Of a DNA stretch of 64,000 nucleotides, positions 1 to 8,734 are shown in pieces. Positions within the stretch are counted from its first letter, which is position 1. Each line of letters opens with the position of its first letter. The stretch is from positions 124,001 to 188,000 of the forward strand of contig NZ_AP024861.1 in the NCBI RefSeq assembly GCF_024346755.1, in the 5' to 3' direction. This stretch comes from Vibrio aerogenes (lineage in GTDB: Bacteria > Pseudomonadota > Gammaproteobacteria > Enterobacterales > Vibrionaceae). Under the pieces are notes generated by a model, which was given only the letters and a program-made list of their open reading frames with translations, did no database searches and was not told the DNA's origin. A program made the position numbers and the translations under genes.

Positions 1-126
1 AACAACCCGACATTATTGCGGTTGAAAGAACTGGAAGCTTTGGAAAAAGTCGCGGACAAAATTAATAACCTGAACGTTTATGGTGGACTGGAAGGCTTGA
101 TGAATGGGGTTGTGAAAATGACCTGA
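1..126 (+). CDS. C-terminal end of a slipin-like SPFH/band-7 membrane protein (partial, starts before the window)
   Basis: Frame 1 is open from the first base to a TGA at 124-126 and encodes 41 residues. The end (LEALEKVADKINNL followed by VYGGLEGLMNG) resembles the C-terminus of bacterial slipins, SPFH proteins that oligomerise at the membrane. Only the tail is visible, so the SPFH domain itself cannot be checked. Its position, immediately before a small protein that looks like a slipin N-terminus and before rtcB, supports the call, because slipin genes are known neighbours of RtcB in RNA-repair loci. The family call is an inference from a short piece. Confidence 0.7.
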   Translation, partial: NNPTLLRLKELEALEKVADKINNLNVYGGLEGLMNGVVKMT

Positions 127-129
127 ACT

Positions 130-160
130 CCGGCTGTCTGTCGTCAGGGCTGACAGCCGG
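130..160 (+). terminator. hairpin after the slipin-like gene
   Basis: CCGGCTGTC at 130-138 pairs with GACAGCCGG at 152-160. No clear T-run follows, so it may be an attenuator or mRNA-stabilising hairpin rather than a full terminator. Confidence 0.35.
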
Positions 161-274
161 TAAATTCATCCTTCTGTTCACCAGCGAAAAATAAAAGAAA
201 ACAATAAGTTTCATGTCGTCTTTTCATGCCGTTTTTTCATAGAAAGATAAGACGACAACGCTAGGTAAAACAAC

Positions 275-769
275 ATGAAGACAAAAACAATAACAGTAAA
301 GAACAATCAAATTGCGCTGGTGATGCAAGCGCGGAAATTATTCAAGGTATTCACCCCCGGTACTTATGCGCTGCGGGAAATGAATGAAACGTCAGAGATT
401 ATCACAATTGAGACTGACAAATTGTATACAGATGGCTGGCAGGCTGGGCTGCTGGCGAAACACCGGCAGGCACTATTGCCTTATATCGCGTCATACTCGC
501 TACAGCACAATGAAATCGGATTGTTGTATGTGGATAACATGATGAGCCGGATTCTCAAACCGGGCCAACCCTGCTTTATCGGGAAAAGCATGGAGAACAT
601 TCGTCTGGAACGGGTTCCTGTCCGTGAGGAGATTGACATCGACCCGGATGTTTTATGGCTGGTATATCAGGCCGGGATGAATGGTGCCGGGAAAGAGAAA
701 CAGCAGCGGATGCATTGTCCTGATGGTGGCCTTGATCTGCTGGAAGCCCGCGTTAGTTTTTATATCTGA
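275..769 (+). CDS. Small protein resembling the N-terminal region of slipins, in an rtcB locus
   Basis: 164 residues, no signal peptide or membrane segment. Two stretches are related to each other: QIALVMQARKLFKVFTPGTY near residues 12-31 and EIGLLYVDNMMSRILKPGQP near residues 80-99. Each has the pattern of a short beta-hairpin ending in a PG turn. This pattern, repeated twice, is typical of the region that precedes the SPFH domain in long bacterial slipins, but here no SPFH domain follows. The gene sits between a slipin C-terminus (149 bp upstream) and rtcB (77 bp downstream), all on the same strand. It may be a duplicated, stand-alone partner domain of the slipin. The function is not known; the relation to slipins is inferred from pattern only. 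Confidence 0.75.
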   Translation: MKTKTITVKNNQIALVMQARKLFKVFTPGTYALREMNETSEIITIETDKLYTDGWQAGLLAKHRQALLPYIASYSLQHNEIGLLYVDNMMSRILKPGQPCFIGKSMENIRLERVPVREEIDIDPDVLWLVYQAGMNGAGKEKQQRMHCPDGGLDLLEARVSFYI

Positions 770-846
770 TTTCCCTGAGCAGACGATGTGCTGCCAATGA
801 AAATGAAAAACCAATCAGGGGAAACAGGCAGAAAAGGATAAACAAT

Positions 847-2073
847 ATGTGTGAAAAGAATTTTAATTTAATTGAAAACGACAACAGAACACCAATCAAA
901 GCATGGACGAAAGGTGTCCCTTTCGAAGATAAAGCACAACAACAACTGGAACGCATTGCGTCAATGAATCTGGTGCATTCTCATATCGCGGTGATGCCGG
1001 ATGTCCATATGGGGAAAGGGGCGACGATTGGTAGTGTCATTCCTTCGGTTGAAGCGGTGATTCCCGCCGCTGTCGGTGTGGATATTGGTTGTGGCATGGT
1101 GGCAACCAAAACCTCTCTGACGGCCAGCCAGCTGCCGGATAACCTTGTTGGTATCCGTCATGCTTTTGAAGCGGCGATTCCGCATGGAAGGACGGTTGGT
1201 CGCGGACGTCGTGACCGCGGGGCGTGGGGAAATATTCCCGGACTGGTGGCAGGAGAGTGGCAGAAACTGGAAGCCCGGTTTGAGCGCATTTGTGAAAAAC
1301 ATCCGGCCATCCGCAAAAGTAATCATGTGAACCATCTGGGAACGATGGGAACCGGGAATCATTTTCTGGAACTATGTCTGGATGAGCATGATGGTGTCTG
1401 GATTATGCTGCACTCCGGAAGCCGGGGCGTAGGGAACCGGATCGGGTCTTATTTTATCGAACTGGCAAAGAAAGAGATGGAACGACATCAGATTCATCTG
1501 CCGGATATGGACCTGGCGTATTTATCCGAAGGGAGTGAATATTTTGATGATTATGTTGAAGCCGTTGAATGGGCTCAGGATTTTGCCGCGAAGAACCGTG
1601 AAATTATGATGTTTAATGCGATTCATGCGCTGCGAAAAGAGATTCCGGTCGCGTTTGAAACCGCAGATCTGGCCGTGAATTGTCATCATAACTATATCTC
1701 CCGCGAGCATCATTTCGGAAAAGACTGTTATGTGACCCGCAAGGGTGCTGTCCGGGCTGAAAAAGGCGAGTTAGGTATTATTCCCGGAAGTATGGGAGCA
1801 CGTTCTTTCATCGTTCGCGGGTTGGGGAACCCGGAAAGCTTTAACAGTTGCAGTCACGGCGCCGGTCGTGTGATGTCGAGAACGAAAGCTAAAAAAGTTT
1901 TCAACATTCAGGATCAGATTGCGGCAACCGAAGGCGTGGAATGCAGAAAGGATGAAGCGGTGATTGATGAGATTCCCCATGCGTATAAAAACATCGATCA
2001 AGTCATGGCGGCGCAGCGTGATTTGGTTGAAGTGGTTCATACCTTAAAACAGGTGGTGTGCGTGAAAGGATAA
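847..2073 (+). CDS. rtcB: RtcB-type RNA-splicing ligase (3'-phosphate / 5'-OH RNA ligase)
   Basis: 408 residues, the usual size of bacterial RtcB. The enzyme joins 2',3'-cyclic phosphate or 3'-phosphate RNA ends to 5'-OH ends, using GTP and Mn2+. Visible family motifs are DVHMGKGATIG (52-62), GVDIGCGM (77-84, ligands D79 and C82), GTGNHF with H172, HSGSRGVGN with H189, NCHHNY with H280/H281, and SHGAGR with H337, which matches the histidine that is guanylylated in the E. coli enzyme. The start ATG follows an AAGGATAAACAAT leader. It probably repairs cleaved RNA (stress or toxin damage) together with the slipin module upstream. No rtcA or rtcR is visible on this side. Confidence 0.96.
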   Translation: MCEKNFNLIENDNRTPIKAWTKGVPFEDKAQQQLERIASMNLVHSHIAVMPDVHMGKGATIGSVIPSVEAVIPAAVGVDIGCGMVATKTSLTASQLPDNLVGIRHAFEAAIPHGRTVGRGRRDRGAWGNIPGLVAGEWQKLEARFERICEKHPAIRKSNHVNHLGTMGTGNHFLELCLDEHDGVWIMLHSGSRGVGNRIGSYFIELAKKEMERHQIHLPDMDLAYLSEGSEYFDDYVEAVEWAQDFAAKNREIMMFNAIHALRKEIPVAFETADLAVNCHHNYISREHHFGKDCYVTRKGAVRAEKGELGIIPGSMGARSFIVRGLGNPESFNSCSHGAGRVMSRTKAKKVFNIQDQIAATEGVECRKDEAVIDEIPHAYKNIDQVMAAQRDLVEVVHTLKQVVCVKG

Positions 2074-2151
2074 ATCAAACCAGCAGCCTTTTGGCTGTTG
2101 ATATGTACTAGCTCATACTAAATATTGTCAGATCAGGTTTGGTCCTGCAGA

Positions 2152-2182
2152 GATAAAAATCCGGGCAAAATGTTGCCCGGAT
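2152..2182 (-). terminator. Rho-independent terminator of the chemoreceptor gene
   Basis: On the minus strand ATCCGGGCAA, a 4-base loop and TTGCCCGGAT are followed by TTTTTATC. It lies directly downstream of the chemoreceptor stop codon. Confidence 0.8.
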
Positions 2183-2207
2183 TCAATGAACGAAAAATAT
2201 ACCCAGT

Positions 2208-4190
2208 TCAGACGGTGTACTTATCTATCAGCTCTTGCTGGTGTTTGGACTGTTCACGCAGCGTATGGCTGGATTCGGCATTTTCTCTTGCGCCCTGAGC
2301 GGTTTCTTCTGCGGAATCACTGATATGAACGACGCTGGCACTGATTTCTCTGGCGGTTGAACTTTGCTCTTCCGTTGCGGTTGCAATCTGCATGTTCATT
2401 TCGACAATCTGCCCCATCACATCACTCATCTGACGCAGACCGGTATCTGCTTTTTCTGCCACCTCAATATTGCTTTCATTGCGCTCAACATTGAGCTTAA
2501 TGACATGAACCACGGCCTGAATCAGCTTTTGCATTATCTCAATCATATTCTGAATTTCTTCAGTCGACTTTTTAGTCCGGCTGGCCAGAGAGCGGACTTC
2601 ATCTGCAACCACGGCAAACCCACGCCCTTGTTCACCAGCCCGTGCTGCTTCAATGGCGGCATTCAGAGCCAGCAGGTTCGTTTGTTCGGCAATGTCCTGA
2701 ATGGTCTCGATGATGGTGTCGATTTTTTGTCCGTAATCATTGAGCTCAATGGATGTTTCTGATGCCTTTTCTATCTGTTCTGCCTGTTCCTTGATGTTAT
2801 GAATGGCTTGTTTAATGCTTTGGCTGACATCATTCATTTGTTCGTTTGCCTGCTCAGCTGCCATCATCGTGTCTTGTGCCCGTTGTGCCACTTCACCGAC
2901 AGAACACTCCATTTCTGTCATTGCTGAGGCGGTTGTTTCCAGCAGCTGACGCTGTTGGTTCACTGCTGTTGTTGATTTATCACTGATGTCTGCGTTACGT
3001 GCCGCAACTTCAGTGAGTCTGCCGGCGGATTCTGTCAGGGAAGAAAATGTCGTTCTCAGGTTTCCGGTCAGTCCGTTGAGGTAGCCTCCTAATTCACCGA
3101 ACTCATCTTTGGTTGACTGGTTAAATTCAACCCGTAAATCTCCCCGGGTGATCTTCAGCAGCGCTTCACGGAAATCCGATAAAGCTTTCTTAATCCAGCC
3201 TGCAAGCCAGAGTGGGATCAGGATAGCGACAATGACAATGATACTGCTGATCGCCAGTGTCGTTTTTTTGATCAGGCTGATACCTGAGTTGGTCTCTTCC
3301 TGTGCCTTCATCACCATGTTTTGGGTTTCGCTGACGAATGAATTCACGGAATTGAGTAGTTGCGTGGTGTTGTTCTCGGTTTTATCCAGTAAAGCCGCTG
3401 TTTTTTTCAGAATTTCATCTTCAGCCTGATAAAGTTGATATAAACCATCAGGATGGCTCAGCTGTTTGAGAAGCGGATTAAGCATGATACTGAACAGCTT
3501 TCCTTTGTCAGTGTTATAAGTTTTTATTGCTGTAAAGCGCTGATTTATCACATTATTCATTCCCTCAATGCTATTTTTTAGCTTGTTGAGGTCACGCTTT
3601 ACCAGATGGCTGTTAAACGCAGAGAAGATTCTTTTTGTTTCGCGTTGTAACCCGGTAATGGTTAATCTGAATTCCGGGTTGTTAAAAAGCGGGCTGGAAT
3701 ATTTTGTCAGATAGTATGACAGGCGTCTTTCGATATTACTGACGATTTGTTGCTGCGCATTAATTTTCTTGTCTGTTTCTATGAGTTGCCGCCGCAGGTC
3801 AATGATGGTGGAAGCATCTTTCACATAACTATTTCGGTAGGTCTGGACAACGTTCAGCTCTTCGGCCAGTTTTTGATTACGTTCAATCACCTTTTTCGGC
3901 AGGGCATCAATTGTTTGTGAAATTTGCTGATCAATTGACCGGAAACTGCTTTCAAGCTGGTTGACCTGCTCCGGGTCCTTGGTACTGAATACCGATAACA
4001 TTTTCTGATGTTGCTGCAGCATGTTAATTTTAATATCGTTCGCATGTTGTGCGACGGGCAGGGAATCTTCTGTTATCGAGGCCAAATCTTCCTGTATTTG
4101 GTTCACTGATGTGTAACTGATAAAAACCAGAATCAACAGAGCAAGTACGAGAATAGAAAAGCCACTAATTACTCTTTGAACTAAAGACAT
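2208..4190 (-). CDS. Methyl-accepting chemotaxis protein
   Basis: 660 residues from the ATG at 4190, which has an AGGAGAG ribosome site; a longer in-frame extension to 4259 overlaps the upstream gene and is unlikely. Order of parts: membrane segment (about 10-30), a long helical periplasmic sensor region of about 270 residues, second membrane segment (about 313-333), HAMP domain (GDLRVEF...[13 protein letters not shown]), then the cytoplasmic signalling coiled coil with the near-invariant hairpin tip core ([20 protein letters not shown]). It signals to CheA/CheW. The gene follows the binding-protein gene by 11 bp, so the pair is almost certainly one transcript. The receptor may read out the ligand-loaded binding protein; that coupling is inferred. 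Confidence 0.95.
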   Translation of the reverse strand: MSLVQRVISGFSILVLALLILVFISYTSVNQIQEDLASITEDSLPVAQHANDIKINMLQQHQKMLSVFSTKDPEQVNQLESSFRSIDQQISQTIDALPKKVIERNQKLAEELNVVQTYRNSYVKDASTIIDLRRQLIETDKKINAQQQIVSNIERRLSYYLTKYSSPLFNNPEFRLTITGLQRETKRIFSAFNSHLVKRDLNKLKNSIEGMNNVINQRFTAIKTYNTDKGKLFSIMLNPLLKQLSHPDGLYQLYQAEDEILKKTAALLDKTENNTTQLLNSVNSFVSETQNMVMKAQEETNSGISLIKKTTLAISSIIVIVAILIPLWLAGWIKKALSDFREALLKITRGDLRVEFNQSTKDEFGELGGYLNGLTGNLRTTFSSLTESAGRLTEVAARNADISDKSTTAVNQQRQLLETTASAMTEMECSVGEVAQRAQDTMMAAEQANEQMNDVSQSIKQAIHNIKEQAEQIEKASETSIELNDYGQKIDTIIETIQDIAEQTNLLALNAAIEAARAGEQGRGFAVVADEVRSLASRTKKSTEEIQNMIEIMQKLIQAVVHVIKLNVERNESNIEVAEKADTGLRQMSDVMGQIVEMNMQIATATEEQSSTAREISASVVHISDSAEETAQGARENAESSHTLREQSKHQQELIDKYTV

Positions 4191-4201
4191 CGTGTTCTCT
4201 C

Positions 4202-5155
4202 CTATTTTTTCAGATATTTTTTGTAGTTGTCTGGCGTGACCAGACGAAACGGAATCCACAGGGTTTTATCAAGCGGTATTTTGTTAATCAGTTGGTAGCC
4301 TGCTCCAACTGCTGCTTTTCCCTGCATGACTGCATCCTGAAGCACGGTCACATCAAGGGTGCCTGCCTCCATTTCTTTTAAGGCATCCTGTGTAGCATCG
4401 ATGCCGCCAATCAGATAATCTTTTGGATTTTTTCCGGCATCTTTCATGGCCATGATTGCACCAATCGCCATTTCGTCATTATTGGCAACCAGAATATTGA
4501 AGTCGACATTGTCTTTCAGCCATCCGGTGACAATCTTGTAGGCTTCATTCCGCTGCCAGTTACCAGTCTCGTTTTTAACCAGTTTCATCTCAGGATATTT
4601 CGCCAGTACATTCTTCACATCCTGAGTCCGCATGATGGCTGCCTGATGTTTATCAACGCCTCTGAGCATCGCTACTTTGCCTTTATAGCCTGCAAGACGA
4701 GCCAGCTCTTCCATCTGCATGGTGCCGGACTGTTCTTCATTGGAGCCGACATAGAGTGTATTTGCCGGTAACTCATTGAGATCTTTCAGTGGTTCAGCGT
4801 TGACAAAAATGAGCGGGACCTGTTTGGCAAAGGGCATTAAGGTTTTATTTTGCTCCGGTGTACCCGCTGCAAGGATGATGATTGCATCAACGCCGGTTTC
4901 AACATATTGCTTCACTTGCTGGTATTGGGTTTTAAAATCTCCGCCAGCAGAGTCAATATAGGTGTCATCCCCATAGACATCGGCGGTTTTTTCAATGCTG
5001 TTTGTGATGAGATTCCGGAAGTTGTCTTCATTGCTGACGGCGACGGCGATCAGCTTTGCCTGACTATAACCCGCAAAAAAAAGCAGCAGAAGTGGAATAA
5101 GAGTGAATAATCTGCGGGTGGCCCCGTATATCAGCGATTTCTCTGTCATCATCAA
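4202..5155 (-). CDS. Periplasmic sugar-type substrate-binding protein (type I PBP fold)
   Basis: 317 residues with a signal peptide (positive N-terminus, [15 protein letters not shown], cleavage before KLIAVA). The mature part has the Peripla_BP_4 pattern: alternating beta/alpha, [14 protein letters not shown], a hinge-region [12 protein letters not shown] and [11 protein letters not shown], as in ribose/xylose/AI-2 type binding proteins. No ABC permease or ATPase gene is adjacent; the only partner is the chemoreceptor downstream (11-bp gap). This suggests a sensory role, delivering a ligand signal to the receptor rather than feeding a transporter. The ligand cannot be named from the sequence. 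ATG at 5155; MTEK two codons in is an alternative start. Confidence 0.9.
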   Translation of the reverse strand: MMMTEKSLIYGATRRLFTLIPLLLLFFAGYSQAKLIAVAVSNEDNFRNLITNSIEKTADVYGDDTYIDSAGGDFKTQYQQVKQYVETGVDAIIILAAGTPEQNKTLMPFAKQVPLIFVNAEPLKDLNELPANTLYVGSNEEQSGTMQMEELARLAGYKGKVAMLRGVDKHQAAIMRTQDVKNVLAKYPEMKLVKNETGNWQRNEAYKIVTGWLKDNVDFNILVANNDEMAIGAIMAMKDAGKNPKDYLIGGIDATQDALKEMEAGTLDVTVLQDAVMQGKAAVGAGYQLINKIPLDKTLWIPFRLVTPDNYKKYLKK

Positions 5156-5442
5156 TACTCCATGTTATTGAACAAAAATGAAATATCATTAAAAAAACGG
5201 TTGTTGAGTTTTTTATCTTTAATTGTTGTTTTTAATAACTATAGCTGACTGACTGATAAATATGATGAGAATCCTTGATGAATTGAGAGCTGGATTTTGT
5301 TTGGCCGATACGGCGAATTCACGTTCTTTTCGATCCGGCTTACGCATTATCGGGCTGGTCTGCATATAATTATACTCAAATGACCTGATGATGCAGGATT
5401 CAGCGCTGTATCAACACGCTTCGGGATGGACTGTGAAGTTTA

Positions 5443-6273
5443 ATGGCAATCAGAAAATTCAGGCAACATACACTTCAAATTATCAGCGTGATGAATCAGA
5501 GCCACCGGGAATTCACCACTTATCAGTGTGGCAAAGAGACCGTGCACGATCTCCGGGTATCGATACGCAGGTTGATGCCGCTGATCAAGGTGTTGATTCG
5601 CCTTGAAGATGAGCGCCAGGTCGTGACCCGGCTGAAGTACCATCAACAGCAATGTAAAAACGTTTTGAAAGCACTTTCGGCACCCCGGGATCTGGAAGTG
5701 CAGATTCGCCTGACATCTTCATTGCAACAATCCCGTTCATGGCCGAAACACGCCAAACAATCTTACACAGATTCACTTTATGAGGAAAAAGCACGTCTTG
5801 ATAAAGAGATTGTGCCGACGGTAACAGCCATGAATTTGCCGGAATCGACCCGGTTTTTCTCTCGTAAGATGAAACATTTTTCGTGTGATAAGGCCTTGTT
5901 CAGGGAAACACTTCATACATTACATACTCAGCTTGAAGAAAAGCTACGCCAGTCAGTTTCGGAATTAAAAAAACACAATGAACGGTTTCATCAAGCCCGG
6001 ATCGTGCTGAAAAAATTCCGCTATCACGTTGAACTGGAGACTGCCGCCGGAGGGCATATGACTGTCAGAGAATCAATGGCTGATCAGGCCGGCATACTGA
6101 AACAGATTCAGGATCATTTGGGTGATACCCATGATTTATCGGTTGCATTGATGATGATGAAGGCCCGGAAGGTTGATCGCTCTGTTGTGAGACATGTTGA
6201 AACGCTGTATCAGCGTCATCTGATACGTTCGGTCGATTACCTGCTCTCCCGTGAAGCGCTTTTATGGAAGTGA
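5443..6273 (+). CDS. CHAD-domain protein
   Basis: 276 residues, all helical, no signal peptide. CHAD hallmarks are visible: HDLRVSIRRL near residue 35, LSAPRDLEVQ near residue 78, HQARIVLKKFRYHVEL near residue 182, and LGDTHDLSV near residue 226. CHAD domains bind polyphosphate through conserved basic and histidine residues and are often fused to or next to triphosphate-tunnel (CYTH) enzymes. No CYTH gene is adjacent here. It lies head-to-tail with a WYL regulator about 100 bp downstream, without clear coupling. Polyphosphate binding is family knowledge; the cellular role is open. Confidence 0.88.
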   Translation: MAIRKFRQHTLQIISVMNQSHREFTTYQCGKETVHDLRVSIRRLMPLIKVLIRLEDERQVVTRLKYHQQQCKNVLKALSAPRDLEVQIRLTSSLQQSRSWPKHAKQSYTDSLYEEKARLDKEIVPTVTAMNLPESTRFFSRKMKHFSCDKALFRETLHTLHTQLEEKLRQSVSELKKHNERFHQARIVLKKFRYHVELETAAGGHMTVRESMADQAGILKQIQDHLGDTHDLSVALMMMKARKVDRSVVRHVETLYQRHLIRSVDYLLSREALLWK

Positions 6274-6376
6274 ACCGGCCTGATGCTGGTGGCTTAGATT
6301 CTTCAGATCGTTCGGATTCTTCAGATAGTTCGGATAGAATAAAGGGCGATTTCATTGACTGAAAGTGGTGCTGCCT

Positions 6377-7078
6377 GTGTCCCGAACACAACGATTATTT
6401 GATTTGCTCCAGCTGCTCCGTCGTCATCAGTATCCGGTTGCCGCGGCTTATCTTGCTTCTGAACTGGATGTGAGCGTCCGGACTGTCTACCGGGATATTG
6501 CGACTTTACAGTCTCAGGGGGCTGAAATTGAAGGAGAAGCGGGGATCGGTTATATCCTGAAACCCAGCTTTATGCTGCCTCCGCTGATGTTTAGTCAGGA
6601 TGAGCTGGAAGTACTGTTACTTGGCGCTGAATGGGTGATGCAACGTGCCGATGAGAATATGAGTGAGGCCGCTCAAAATGCCATTGCCAAAATATCTTCT
6701 GTTTTGCCGGATAAACTGAAGTATCAGCTCAGCAAGGAAGTGACCCGGGTTGTTCCGGTGTGCGGCTTGTCTGAGTTTCAGGTTGATTTAACCGATATCC
6801 GGCAGGCAATCCGCCATGAGTCTGTGGCTGAAATTTGTTACACCGACGAGAAAGGAAAGCAGACGACGCGAAGAATCTGGCCTGTATTAATCGGCTTTTT
6901 TGAACGTTGCTATATTCTGACGGCATGGTGTGAAAGCCGGAATGCATTCCGGCATTTCCGGATCGACAGAATGCAGTTTTTCAAAACCACCGGAGAAAAA
7001 TATCTCAGAAGTCAGCGGGAATTACTGAAAAGCTGGCAGCAACAGGAAGGCGTCACGGAGAGAGAGACCCGCTACTGA
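6377..7078 (+). CDS. YafY-type transcriptional regulator with HTH and WYL domains
   Basis: 233 residues from the GTG at 6377, which gives the usual family start MSRTQRLFDLLQ; a GTG at 6365 in the same frame would add four residues. N-terminal winged helix-turn-helix (LASELDVSVRTVYRDIATLQ), middle WCX-linker region, then a WYL domain near residues 135-205, the likely ligand-sensing part (EICYTDEKGKQTTRRIWPVLIGFF...RHFRIDRM). Proteins of this group often regulate the gene next to them. The VOC-family gene starts 66 bp downstream and is the obvious candidate target or partner; this is inferred from position. Confidence 0.9.
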   Translation: MSRTQRLFDLLQLLRRHQYPVAAAYLASELDVSVRTVYRDIATLQSQGAEIEGEAGIGYILKPSFMLPPLMFSQDELEVLLLGAEWVMQRADENMSEAAQNAIAKISSVLPDKLKYQLSKEVTRVVPVCGLSEFQVDLTDIRQAIRHESVAEICYTDEKGKQTTRRIWPVLIGFFERCYILTAWCESRNAFRHFRIDRMQFFKTTGEKYLRSQRELLKSWQQQEGVTERETRY

Positions 7079-7144
7079 CAGAAACTGACATCATTGCCAT
7101 TTATTCTTCCTGCCACTTCCCGACAGAAAAAGACAGGAGAAATT

Positions 7145-7507
7145 ATGAATAATCTGGTTGTGTTATACGTTGAAGATATGATGAAAAGCCGGCAGTTTTA
7201 TCAGGCACTGCTGAATTGTGAGCCTGAAGAGTGCTCTGCATCTTTTGCTTCATTTAAGGTCAATGCGTCTTTGTCTGTTGGTTTGTGGCTCCGTCGTGAT
7301 GTAAAGCCGGATGTGGTGGCTGCAGCAGGAGCTTTGCATGAAATCTGTGTGTTTGTGCGTGATCACCCGGCACTGGATCGCCAGTATGAACATTGTACAG
7401 AGATTGGGGCAACCATTATTCAGGAACCTGTTGAGATGGATTTTGGCAGAACATTTTCTGTTTGTGACCCGGATGGTTGCCGGATTCGTTATGCCACACC
7501 GGTATAA
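7145..7507 (+). CDS. VOC (glyoxalase/bleomycin-resistance) family protein
   Basis: 120 residues from the ATG at 7145, preceded by an ACAGGAGAAATT ribosome site; an upstream in-frame extension to 7094 lacks one. The fold pattern is a single glyoxalase-like unit: NLVVLYVEDMMKSRQFYQAL at the start, then HEICVFV, and at the end GRTFSVCDPDGCRIRYATPV, the common DPDGxxI ending. Such proteins are small metal-dependent lyases, dioxygenases or drug-binding proteins. The substrate is not predictable. It follows the WYL regulator and is closed by a strong terminator. Confidence 0.88.
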   Translation: MNNLVVLYVEDMMKSRQFYQALLNCEPEECSASFASFKVNASLSVGLWLRRDVKPDVVAAAGALHEICVFVRDHPALDRQYEHCTEIGATIIQEPVEMDFGRTFSVCDPDGCRIRYATPV

Positions 7508-7523
7508 GGCTGAACGGAGACTG

Positions 7524-7558
7524 AAAAAACCGGCTTTCTGTCTGAAAGCCGGTTTTTT
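7524..7558 (+). terminator. Rho-independent terminator
   Basis: AAAAAACCGGCTTTC pairs with GAAAGCCGGTTTTTT around a 5-base loop, with a T-run. It ends the WYL/VOC unit and is near-symmetric, so it could act in both directions. Confidence 0.9.
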
Positions 7559-7689
7559 GATAGGCTTCATTGCTTTATTTATGAATTTCTTTATTTAGGA
7601 TGGCTTTGTTTATAAATTAATTATTTGAAAAAATTGATTTATCGAAGAAATAACTTTATTTAAGCAATGGCTTTGCCAAGGGGAGAAGG

Positions 7690-8079
7690 ATGATGAAAAA
7701 TTTAGCAATGGCTGTGGTGATCCGCGCCGGAAAAGTGCTGGTCCAGCAGCGTTATCGTTCTTTGCGGGGCATGGTGTATGAATTTCCCGGCGGTTCGGTA
7801 GAGTGTGAAGAGTCTGGTGAAGAGGGGGCCTGCCGGGAATTATGGGAGGAGACCGGGCTGAAAGCCTCTCAGGTATTGGGAACCTATCAGGCAGTCAATG
7901 AATATGGTGGCATGATTGATTATGTGGTCATCAATATTGCTTCTGATGCGGAACCGGTTTGCATTGACCCGGTGCGTCAGCAAACTTTTTTCTGGATGCG
8001 TCCGGATGACATTCCGCTGAATGATTTCTATGCGGCAGACAGAGCATTTATCCGGAGTCATCTGCCGCATTATTTATAA
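7690..8079 (+). CDS. Nudix hydrolase
   Basis: 129 residues. The Nudix box GX5EX7REUXEEXGU is complete near residues 35-57 (begins GGSVECEE, ends RELWEETGL), so the Mg2+-binding catalytic helix should be intact. Nudix enzymes cleave a nucleoside diphosphate linked to another group; MutT-like clean-up and nucleotide-sugar hydrolysis are both possible. The ATG ATG start at 7690/7693 follows AGGGGAGAAGG. It stands alone, between a terminator and a convergent gene on the other strand. Confidence 0.92.
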   Translation: MMKNLAMAVVIRAGKVLVQQRYRSLRGMVYEFPGGSVECEESGEEGACRELWEETGLKASQVLGTYQAVNEYGGMIDYVVINIASDAEPVCIDPVRQQTFFWMRPDDIPLNDFYAADRAFIRSHLPHYL

Positions 8080-8101
8080 ATGAAGGAGCTTTGGGTGTTC
8101 T

Positions 8102-8632
8102 TTAATTGATTTTGATTTGTGAAAGTGCCTGGTAAAGCGCTTTTTTATCAGCCGCTGACAAATATGGATTCGTGACTGTTTTCTGAAATTCAGCCCATTC
8201 TTTGTCTGTGAAACTGCCATTTTGATCAAGGTATTGTTTCATTTCAGTGTTGATTGAATTTCCCAGCTGAATCAGCGCTGGGCGGATGACTTTTTTCAAA
8301 TCACGTGGCTGACGCTGAGCCGGCTGATTCAGCAGATCGGCGCGGTAACGATATTGAATGGCTTTCGCCGCGGCGATTTGTGATTGAAAGAAAGCCGCGA
8401 CGGTATTGCCGTTTAGTCCGGCTTTCCGGGCAGACTGTACTGCTTTTTTCAGGACAACTTCCTCCCGGCTGATGTCTTCGATCGGTAGATGATGATTCGC
8501 TTTATATAAGCCGACATCTTCCATATAGCTAAGACGCTGGCTGATGGTCTGAAACAGGGCGGCAGGATCGGGTGAAGCCATCGCCGACAGTGAAAATAAA
8601 GAGCTGAGCAGTAATATCAGATATTTAAACAT
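8102..8632 (-). CDS. aroQ: Exported chorismate mutase of the gamma AroQ class
   Basis: 176 residues with a clear signal peptide (MFKYLILLLSSLFSLSAMA, cleavage before SPDP). The mature part matches the secreted AroQ pattern: LFQTISQRLSYMEDVGLYKANHHLP..., then REEVVLKKAVQSARKAGL, and AAFFQSQIAAAKAIQYRYR, with conserved Arg, Lys and Gln residues that line the chorismate site in AroQ enzymes. Chorismate mutase converts chorismate to prephenate, normally in the cytoplasm; the gamma class is periplasmic or secreted and its role is unsettled. No aromatic-pathway gene is adjacent. The class assignment is from sequence pattern, not a search. Confidence 0.85.
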   Translation of the reverse strand: MFKYLILLLSSLFSLSAMASPDPAALFQTISQRLSYMEDVGLYKANHHLPIEDISREEVVLKKAVQSARKAGLNGNTVAAFFQSQIAAAKAIQYRYRADLLNQPAQRQPRDLKKVIRPALIQLGNSINTEMKQYLDQNGSFTDKEWAEFQKTVTNPYLSAADKKALYQALSQIKIN

Positions 8633-8734
8633 ATAAGCCTCTGTTTTTTGTTGGGGGAATTATCTGTACTAAGACAGCCGGCCGGATATTAGTTTCAAAA
8701 AAAATGGCAGTTGAAGCTGCCATTTTCCATTGAT

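Noticed and set aside
4191..4259. 23-residue N-terminal extension of the chemoreceptor
   Set aside because: It overlaps the end of the binding-protein gene, and the ATG at 4190 has a strong ribosome site right before the membrane segment.
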